Source of the DNA: an uncultured bacterium
GTDB lineage: Bacteria; Patescibacteriota; Minisyncoccia; Phycocordibacterales; UBA918
DNA: 33,260 nt
Direction: 5' to 3'
Assembly (NCBI GenBank): GCA_913050645.1
Contig: CAJXAG010000004.1
Span: 1-33,260 of the forward strand
In this document: in pieces, positions 15,308-22,800 of the stretch
Layout: each line of letters opens with the position of its first letter
Numbering within the stretch: the stretch's first letter is position 1
Translations under genes and position numbers: made by a program
The notes under the pieces: model-generated
What the model saw: only the letters and a program-made list of their open reading frames with translations
What the model was told of the DNA's origin: nothing
Database searches by the model: none

Positions 15308-16748
15308 TCGAGACTATGAAGTTGGCTTTGTAACGCACACCAAGCGGTACCTTTTGTCTATTGAAGGGTTGCCGTCTGCGAAGGTGAACGACTTGCTGAT
15401 GGATGATGAGGGTCATCTGGCGATTATACGTTCACTTGCCGATGATCACGTTTCTGCGTTGGCATTGTCAGCAACAGCGGGGCCAGGTGATCGCTACAGA
15501 TACTTTGAGGGTGACTTTATGTACTCGTGTGGGGAGCCGCTTTTTGGACGTATTATAAACGCACTGGGGGTACCGGTAGATGGAAGAGGCTCACTTCCGC
15601 CCGGAGACGTACCACTACGACTGGAGCTTGATGCGCCGGGGATTGAGCAGCGGGTACCGATTCATGAGCAACTGAATACCGGTGTGACCGTTGCGGACCT
15701 TATGATCCCGATTGCAAAGGGGCAGCGCCAGCTCTTGTTTGGGCCGATGCGTAGTGGAAAGACGACGTTTTTAACCGAGACGGTGCTGCAGCAGAAGTCG
15801 GAAGGGACAGTATGTATCTACGCGGTGCTTGGAAAACCAGTGGCTGGACTGCGGAAGGTAACGGACACCATTCTCGCGGGAGACGAGAAAGGAAAAGTGA
15901 TTGTGATCGCAGCACTGTCTGACGAGCCTGCGTCGATGATTGCACTCGCACCATCGGTCGCATATCTCTTAGCAGAGCACTATCGCTCACAGGGAGAGGA
16001 TGTGTTGGTGATCCTCGATGACCTTGATGCACACGCGAAGTATTTGCGTGAGATTGGTCTCTTAGAAGGACGGTTGCCGAGTAACGAATCGTACCCGGGA
16101 GACATTTTTTACCAACACGCCCACCTTATGGAACGCTCAGGACACTTTAATGAACAGCTTGGTGGAGGCTCGATTACATCGCTACCGGTGGTGCAGACTG
16201 ACCTGAAGAACTTCTCCGACCTGATTCCGACAAACCTGATGGCGTGTACTGATGGCCACTTTGCATTTTCGCCATCGTTGCGTGCTGAGGGTATCCATCC
16301 GTCGATCAGTATTGAACAGTCAGTAACGCGTGTAGGGCGACAGTCACAAGAGACGATGCAAAAGGAGCTCACCACAAAGCTACAGATTTTACTTGGAAGT
16401 TTTCGACAGCAGATCGAGTACGCACAATTTAGTGCGGACTTAAGTACACAGACAAAAGAGACACTTCGACGCGGTGCGATTGCCGAGGCATTGCTTCGGC
16501 AAGATCCGTATCGTCCTGTGGCAACCGGGGCGCAAGTCTTGCTTTTAGCATTGTTGTTCACCACGTTTTTTGACGGTAAGGATGTGAGTTATGTCACACG
16601 ATATAAACCAATCTTGCTTGAGACACTGGGATGGCATAAGTCATTTGCGCAGATGCGTACCGATGCACTGAAAAAAGCAGTGTACGATGATTTTATAGCG
16701 CAGCTACAAGCACTGTTGCCGGTGTTGGAAAAAGTATGTCAGCAATAA
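15291..16748 (+). CDS. atpA: F1-type ATPase alpha-like subunit
   Basis: A 485-residue member of the F1 alpha/beta family, placed as alpha by order and motifs. Visible are LFGRIINALGVPVDGRG, PIHEQLNTGV..DLMIPI, Walker A GPMRSGKT (151-158, where alpha normally reads GDRQTGKT), Walker B VILDD, SYPGDIFYQHAHLMERSG, LGGGSITSLPVVQT and LIPTNLMACTDG. The arginine finger in SVTRVG (Arg347) is retained, so it can complete the catalytic site on beta. The protein begins close to the beta-barrel crown, so the usual ~25-residue N-terminal delta-binding segment is missing. The sequence is clearly more divergent than a housekeeping AtpA. It overlaps delta by 17 nt and gamma by 13 nt. Confidence 0.9.
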   Translation: MRKTNDRDYEVGFVTHTKRYLLSIEGLPSAKVNDLLMDDEGHLAIIRSLADDHVSALALSATAGPGDRYRYFEGDFMYSCGEPLFGRIINALGVPVDGRGSLPPGDVPLRLELDAPGIEQRVPIHEQLNTGVTVADLMIPIAKGQRQLLFGPMRSGKTTFLTETVLQQKSEGTVCIYAVLGKPVAGLRKVTDTILAGDEKGKVIVIAALSDEPASMIALAPSVAYLLAEHYRSQGEDVLVILDDLDAHAKYLREIGLLEGRLPSNESYPGDIFYQHAHLMERSGHFNEQLGGGSITSLPVVQTDLKNFSDLIPTNLMACTDGHFAFSPSLRAEGIHPSISIEQSVTRVGRQSQETMQKELTTKLQILLGSFRQQIEYAQFSADLSTQTKETLRRGAIAEALLRQDPYRPVATGAQVLLLALLFTTFFDGKDVSYVTRYKPILLETLGWHKSFAQMRTDALKKAVYDDFIAQLQALLPVLEKVCQQ

Positions 16749-17575
16749 ATGAATTGCGCGAAGAACTTGCGCGCACAGAGACTGCACAGTTTGTGACCAC
16801 TATGTTGCGTGACATTAGCGCGACCCGGTTGCAGTCTATTCGTGCTGCGTATGAGGCAAATGAACGATACTTCCTGGAGCTCCATGGTTTGATGCATTTG
16901 ATTCACACATATTCTGCGAAAAAAGGTATTCCGTTACCACCGGCGGAAAAAGGGAAGGTGTATGTGGCACTCACCTCCAATCGACGTTTTTATGGGACAC
17001 TCAATGTGGACGTTATGCAGGCACTGTATGAAGCAAAGCAGAAAGACCCAGAAGCATCCTGTGTGGTTATTGGGCAGACGGGGAAGCAGATTATCGCGCG
17101 TACGCCGAAGTTTGCCGGCATGAAGCCATCCTACCACGCGTTTGCAAAAGATGAGCCAACCCCTGAAGAGATTGTACAGATGGTTGAGAAACTCAAGCAG
17201 CATGCTGAGGTATTTGTGGTGCATCCGACGTATGTCAATGCCTTCGAACAAAAAGGGAAAACAACCGACCTTACACACGTGCCACATACTAAAGCAGAAG
17301 AAGCAAAGACGTTTGAGTATCTCATTGAGCCAGACATTCCACGGATGCTTGATTTTTTCAAAACGCAGATCCGTCTGGTGTTGTTCGATCGCGTGGTGCT
17401 GGAGACACGTCTGGCACTTACGGGAGCTCGCTTGATGAAAATGCAACGCGCACGTGAACGTGCGGAGGAAATGCTTATCTCAGAGCGACGACTCATCCAT
17501 AAGGAAGTGCGTACTATGCAGAGTATGCGTTTGCTGGAGACCTTCACAGGGTACAATAATGAGAACACGTTATGA
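16736..17575 (+). CDS. atpG: F1-type ATPase gamma-like rotor subunit
   Basis: A 279-residue protein with gamma architecture: an N-terminal helix, a central Rossmann-like domain, and a long C-terminal helix. VALTSNRRFYGTLNVDVM (about residues 78-95) aligns with the SDRGLCGG.N..v block of gamma. Near the C-terminus, RLALTGARLMKMQRARERAE and the following RRLIHKEV..MQ correspond to the EhaaRM.AM..At.NA and IT.Ei segments, although the last block is rewritten. Gamma is the central shaft that turns inside alpha3beta3 and contacts the c-ring loop. Divergence is strongest at the tip and foot contacts, consistent with an altered membrane partner. It overlaps alpha by 13 nt and beta by 4 nt. Confidence 0.85.
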   Translation: MSAINELREELARTETAQFVTTMLRDISATRLQSIRAAYEANERYFLELHGLMHLIHTYSAKKGIPLPPAEKGKVYVALTSNRRFYGTLNVDVMQALYEAKQKDPEASCVVIGQTGKQIIARTPKFAGMKPSYHAFAKDEPTPEEIVQMVEKLKQHAEVFVVHPTYVNAFEQKGKTTDLTHVPHTKAEEAKTFEYLIEPDIPRMLDFFKTQIRLVLFDRVVLETRLALTGARLMKMQRARERAEEMLISERRLIHKEVRTMQSMRLLETFTGYNNENTL

Positions 17576-19287
17576 AAAAGCCAGAGCAGGACATGCAAAG
17601 CGCTGTGTTGGCTTCCATTAAAAAGCAAATGGAAGAACGTGCGCCACAATGGAAACATACCATCAAGCCTAAGAATGCGTATGCTGCTTCGTCGCGCCCT
17701 ACAACTGCAAAAAAGCCACAACAGAAAGCCAAACAGGAAACACAGAAAGACACAAAGCAGCCTACAGCACAGCAGGTAGTACAACCAGTTCCCGATCACA
17801 TATCACAGTCAGTGCCACGTCCGGTTCTCAAGGAGGTACACAAGGAAACTGCTTTGCAACAGACAAAGCAGAAATCACTACCGAAAAAACAAAAGAAAGA
17901 CCTGTATGTAGGTCGCATACGTGGTGTGCTTGGGCAGATTGTACGTTTGGAATGTGACGGAGCGTATCAGCCACCGCTGCGTGAACTGCTTACCTCTGCT
18001 GATAATCCAGATATTCGTCTTGAGGCGTATGCATACGAAGGAAGTCATACGCTCTACTGTCTCCTACTTTCTGAGGTGGATACCATTGCGCGCGACGTGA
18101 AGATTGTTTCAACGGGGTCACGTATCACGGTGCCGGTTGGCAAGGCAGTGTTGGGGCGCGTAATTGACCTCTATGGTGAGCCAATCGATGGACAAGGGGA
18201 ACTAATGCGTAAGGTGGAGAAGACGATCTATCGTGACTACAAAGAGACGGTTGCGGGGAGTATTGTCCGGCCAAGCGAGATTCAAGAAACAGGTATTAAA
18301 ACTATCGACTTTTTTGTTCCGCTGATGCGTGGTGGAAAGATGGCACTGGTTGGTGGTGCGGGTGTGGGGAAGACGACGCTGCAGGAGGAGATTTTGCGCA
18401 ACGTAGTGTACGAAGGCTCGGGAGTATCGGTGTTTGCGGGTATCGGTGAGCGTATTCGTGAAGGGCATGACCTTTGGGAGTCGCTTAACGAACACAATGT
18501 AATCGATCGAACGTCACTGGTGTTTGGACACATCAATAAAAATGCTGCAGTACGTGCGCTCACGGCCGCTACTGCGGCGACACTGGTAGAGTATTTCCGT
18601 GATGAAGAGAAACAGGATGTACTGTTTTTCGTAGATAACGTATTTCGGTTTCTGCAGGCAGGTAGTGAACTTTCGACACTTCTTGGGCAATTACCTTCTG
18701 AGTTTGGGTATCAGCCAACGCTCCAATCAGAGATCGCGGAGTTTGAAAACCGTTTGTATTCAACCGTTGACGCTGCGGTGACTTCAGTACAGACGGTGTA
18801 CGTGCCTGCTGATGAGTTCGGTAACCCCGCGGTGTCTGCAACCATGCCGCACATGGATGCGGTAGCGATTCTTAACCGCGACCTAACCTATGAAGGACGC
18901 TATCCGGCAGTTGACCCGTTTACCTCAAGTTCTACTGCATTAAGTCCCCGTGTGGTAGGTGAGGAGCACTACAGTGCAGCAACTGAAGCGATCGAGGTAC
19001 TCAACCAGTACAAGCAGCTGTCGCGTATTGTGTCGATTGTGGGTGAGGAGGAGCTTTCACAAGAGAATCAGCAGCGCTACCAGCGTGCACAGAAGCTCTT
19101 AAACTACATGACACAGTCATTTATCATTACGGAGGTAGAAACAGGTCGTAAGGGGGTAAAGGTTCCACGAGAGCAGGTGGTGCGGGATGTACGCGCTATC
19201 CTTGATGGTAAACTCGACAACGTACCCGCAGATAAGTTTTTCTATATTGGTGACCTGGTTTCTGCTGGATTACTACCAAAATCATGA
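17572..19287 (+). CDS. atpD: F1-type ATPase beta-like catalytic subunit with N-terminal extension
   Basis: A 571-residue catalytic subunit, about 100 residues longer than usual AtpD. Residues 1 to about 110 are a Lys/Gln/Pro-rich, probably disordered extension. The conserved body begins at YVGRIRGVLGQIVRL. Catalytic features are intact: Walker A GGAGVGKT (261-268), GERIREG with catalytic Glu293, Walker B FFVDN (Asp355) with Arg359 in VFRF, FGYQPTL, YVPADEF, and RYPAVDP with the adenine-stacking Tyr. Differences from ordinary beta include INKNAAVRA for MNEPPGARAR, LLGQLPS for LLGRxPS, and EEELSQEN for DELSEED. ATP hydrolysis is therefore likely, while coupling surfaces have drifted. It overlaps gamma and epsilon by ATGA junctions. 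Confidence 0.93.
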   Translation: MKKPEQDMQSAVLASIKKQMEERAPQWKHTIKPKNAYAASSRPTTAKKPQQKAKQETQKDTKQPTAQQVVQPVPDHISQSVPRPVLKEVHKETALQQTKQKSLPKKQKKDLYVGRIRGVLGQIVRLECDGAYQPPLRELLTSADNPDIRLEAYAYEGSHTLYCLLLSEVDTIARDVKIVSTGSRITVPVGKAVLGRVIDLYGEPIDGQGELMRKVEKTIYRDYKETVAGSIVRPSEIQETGIKTIDFFVPLMRGGKMALVGGAGVGKTTLQEEILRNVVYEGSGVSVFAGIGERIREGHDLWESLNEHNVIDRTSLVFGHINKNAAVRALTAATAATLVEYFRDEEKQDVLFFVDNVFRFLQAGSELSTLLGQLPSEFGYQPTLQSEIAEFENRLYSTVDAAVTSVQTVYVPADEFGNPAVSATMPHMDAVAILNRDLTYEGRYPAVDPFTSSSTALSPRVVGEEHYSAATEAIEVLNQYKQLSRIVSIVGEEELSQENQQRYQRAQKLLNYMTQSFIITEVETGRKGVKVPREQVVRDVRAILDGKLDNVPADKFFYIGDLVSAGLLPKS

Positions 19288-19550
19288 CCGAAAGTATCAA
19301 AGTGCGCATAATGTCCCCAGTTGCCCTGGTTTGGGAGGTGGACGCACGTTCCTTAAGTGCAGAAAACCTTGAGGGACCATTTGATATTTTGCCTGATCAT
19401 GCACGTTTTTTATCACTCATACGTAAGTTGCCGATTCATGTTGTGCTTGTTGATGGTACAAAAAAAACATTTACGTTTGAAAATGCGATGCTCTATTTTA
19501 AGGACAATGTTGCAGTGGTATATATACAAGAAGAGCTCCAGCAGATTTAG
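19284..19550 (+). CDS. atpC: F1-type ATPase epsilon-like subunit, N-terminal domain only
   Basis: An 88-residue protein equal to the N-terminal beta-sandwich of epsilon. The family core is visible in GPFDILPDHARFLSLI (normally GelGILP.Ha..l..l) and the closing Phe/Val strands. The C-terminal helical hairpin, which in many bacteria folds up into F1 and inhibits ATP hydrolysis, is absent; standard epsilon is about 130-140 residues. Loss of that brake fits an enzyme that works mainly by hydrolysis, though short epsilons also occur in ordinary synthases. It is the last gene of the coupled operon, and a repeat with terminator-like hairpins starts 17 nt after its stop. Confidence 0.85.
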   Translation: MTESIKVRIMSPVALVWEVDARSLSAENLEGPFDILPDHARFLSLIRKLPIHVVLVDGTKKTFTFENAMLYFKDNVAVVYIQEELQQI

Positions 19551-19566
19551 GTCTTACAGTCCTGAA

Positions 19567-19704
19567 TCCATACACTCTTTGCTACATTACTCGATCGCTT
19601 CGTGAACACTCGCGAGGACGACGAAAAAGGTAGTTTTTCGTCGTAGACGGTAGCAAAGCTGCCGTCTTTTTAAGCAGTATGCGAAGCAATCCAGAGTGTA
19701 TGGA
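19567..19704. repeat. Composite palindromic repeat, copy C
   Basis: Perfect 12-nt outer arms (TCCATACACTCT 19567-19578 / AGAGTGTATGGA 19693-19704) enclose GATCGCTTCG / GCGAAGCAATC. Inside are a perfect 11-bp hairpin with AAAAA/TTTTT (19618-19644) and a stem AGACGGTAGC-AAA-GCTGCCGTCT (19645-19667) followed by TTTTT, which should work as a terminator for the F1-like operon. The left arm shares the CCT.AATCCATA.ACTCT start with copy B1. Confidence 0.8.
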
Positions 19705-19773
19705 CTTTGGGTTACAGGGGCTATTCACTACTCACAAATTGTATGCAAACATTATTTTTACGGTTTGCGTGCA

Positions 19774-19825
19774 TGCTATTATTAAGCGTAAGCAGGGCGG
19801 TTGTAGCTAATGTGTGAAGCTACAA
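19774..19825 (+). promoter_or_regulatory. Promoter and leader hairpin of the S74 fibre gene
   Basis: An extended -10, TGC-TATTAT (19774-19782), predicts a start near 19789 and a leader of about 70 nt. The leader contains an 8-bp hairpin, TTGTAGCT (19801-19808) / AGCTACAA (19818-19825). The in-frame GTG at 19814 lies inside this hairpin, which argues against it being the start codon. Confidence 0.4.
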
Positions 19826-19861
19826 ACGTGTGATGGGCTACCGATCTGCAGGCGATACCCT

Positions 19862-22800
19862 ATGCGTATCAATATACGGAATAAAGGTAAAACGCGTTTT
19901 GTACAACGTATGCTTTTGATAGGTATGCACCTTGCTCTTTGGGTGTTCCTCTTTTTTAATAGTACAACGTACGCACACGCTGCAGAAACAGAACCTTCTT
20001 TTGCTGATTCAACAAAATCAGTGATCCAGGAAGTATTCCGACAAATGGAGGGAGTCATGGCGTACACTGCACAGGCGATTGATGCTGTATTCTCAAGTAC
20101 CGTGCGTGCACAGCAGGAACAACAGGACGATGTTGGAGACATCGATATTCCTGATCCATTGCCGATTACCTCAACCCAATTTCCGTTAGCAGGTGTTGGT
20201 GTGGGTACGCTGATTATCAACGCGCCACTTTCCGTAACCAATACGCTGAGCGCAACCGGCGAGACATTTTTAGCCACTACCACCGTTGCGGGGTTATTGT
20301 CTGCAGAAGAGCTTGCACTTGAGGCGTTGTCGGTGTCGGGTCTGGTGAGTGCCGGAGCGTTCTCTGGCGGTCGACTTTCGATACAAGGTGCTGCACAGGT
20401 GGGGTCACTTGACGTCGCTGCTGCAGCCACACTTGCAGAGCTTTCGGTTTCTGGAGATACGTCAGTGAATGGTTTAACCATAAGCGGACAGGCGTTGGTT
20501 GCATCTCTCTTGGTTCAAGGAGCGACACAACTTACTGGACTTCTTGAAGCAGATGGTGGTATTAACACCAATGGTGCCGATGTTGATCTTGGAGATGGTT
20601 CTATCTTCGCTTCAAACATTGTGAATGAAGTCCTCGCAGGTGACGGTGTGACGATTACGGGTACTACTTCAGCACCGATTATATCGGTCGATCTTGATAG
20701 CGTGGTAACCGAAATAAATGGTGATTCCGGTGAGATTACCATTCGTGGCGGTACTGACATCAGTGTGAGTAACTTGCGTATTAACAATACTTCAGACCTT
20801 GCCAGTGTACGTGCGCGAGGAAGTTGTACAGACTGTATTACTGATAGTAACGTCGTGAACGCGCTGACGCTAACCGGCGGCACGATCGACGGTGTGATTA
20901 TTGGGTCAAGCACAGTTGCAGAAGCATTCTTCAGTGACGTGACGATTGGTACTACAACAGCTACCACTGCAAACTTTGCAGTGTTTGGTAGCGGGACTGC
21001 AAACTTTGGTGGAGGCATTAATCTCGATACAGGCTGTTTCTCAATTGGAGGTATTTGTGTAGCGTCTGCAGCCTCATCGACATCATATATAGGTCTGTTT
21101 GATACACCGAGCTCATTGCTTGCTGGGTCAATCCAGTATGCAAATGCATCAGGAACTGCATTGGTGCAATCTACAAACTTCGTGTTTGACGGGTCTGCGC
21201 TTGCAATCGGTACCACTACGCCAGCTGCAACCCTTACGGTCGAGGGAGACACGGCACTTACCGGAACAACAAGTGTTGTTGGTACCTTTAGTGCAACGGG
21301 TGGTGTAACACTCGGAGGCACTCTTGGTGTCACGGGCAGTACCACGATTTCAGACAGTCTGGTGGTGAACGCCAGCTCAACCTTTACTGACACGCTGACG
21401 GTAGGTAGCTTTGTGACGTTGCAATCTGATCTTTCAGTCATCGGAACGTCTACCATCGGTGGTGGCTTGGTGGTCAGTGGTGCAACGACGCTGTCTGATG
21501 CGATCACTATCGATGGTAACGTTTCCGTGCAAAATGGTGCCACATTCCGCCTGTATGATGCTGACAGCAGCAATTACGTTGCGTTTACGGCCTCCACATC
21601 GCTTGTGGGTAATACCACGTGGGTGTTGCCTAATGGTGACGGTAACGCTGATGAGGTGATGGTAACTGATGGAAGTGGAAACATCCGCTTTGAGCCAGTG
21701 AGTGCCATTGGAGGTGGGGTAACACAGTACACGAACCTTATTGATACACCCGCATCGTTTACTGCAGGGGCAATTCAGTACGTGAACGCAAGTGCAACAG
21801 CGATGACGCAGTCGGCAAATTTATCGTATGATGGTTCCTCACTTGCAGTTGGTACTCCAACATCAACAGCAACGCTTACGGTAGATGGTTCGGTTGATTT
21901 TGTTGCGTATGACGGAACGATTGACTTTAGCTATGATGATGCATCGAAACTTATAGGTGTGGGTACAGAAAGTCCGACTGATAAAATCACGCTGCAACGT
22001 GGATCGTTTACACAAATTGGTGGCTCTGCAGGAAATCTCTACAGCCCAACGCTTGAGAACACGGTTGGTATTGGTGATACAGCATATGATATTGAAATCG
22101 CTGGTAGTTACGCGTATGTAGTCTCTGATGTAACGGGTGACGAGTTTCATGTCTTTGATATCGGAGATGTGGCGCAGCCGAATGAAATAAGTAGTTTGAG
22201 TCTTCCTTCATATGGAAATGCGCTGACCGTCTCAGGTGGGTATGCATATGTGGTGACTGGTTTTGCTGGGGACGATTTTCATGTGATTGATATTTCTGAT
22301 CCACTCAATCCAAGTGAGGTTGATTCAGTCAATTTACTTGCTTCGGCAAATGATGTAGCCGTCTTGGGGAAGTACGCCTATGTAGTTACCGATGGGTTAA
22401 ATAGCAATTTCCAGGTTATTGATATTAGTATACCAACAGATGTGCGACAGATCGCGTCGACGTCGCTGCCTACCAATGCAACAGGTGTAGTCGTACAAGG
22501 AGATTATGCGTATGTGACATCAGAATCAGGAGGAACAGATTTTCATGTGATTGATATTTCTGATCCTGAGAACCCATCCGAGACTGATTCTCTTAATTTG
22601 GCTGATGCAGCAAATACCGTTGTGGTTGCAGAATCAGGACTGTATGCGTACGTGGGCACAAACTCGACAGGTGACGACGTGAGTGTGATTGATATTTCTG
22701 ATCCATCAAATATTAGTGAAGTCAATGGTATTAATCTCGGTGTGAGTGTAACGGGTATGAAACTTGTTGGTGATATTTTGTATGCATCGAGTCTTACTGC

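Noticed and set aside
19814..19861. GTG start for the fibre protein, adding 16 residues
   Set aside because: It lies inside a leader hairpin, and the added residues precede a normal signal peptide start at 19862.
20515..21573. 352-residue open frame on the - strand
   Set aside because: It is the mirror of the Thr/Ser/Val-rich fibre gene, whose GGT/ACC-type codons keep the antisense frame open. It has no start context and no recognisable domain.
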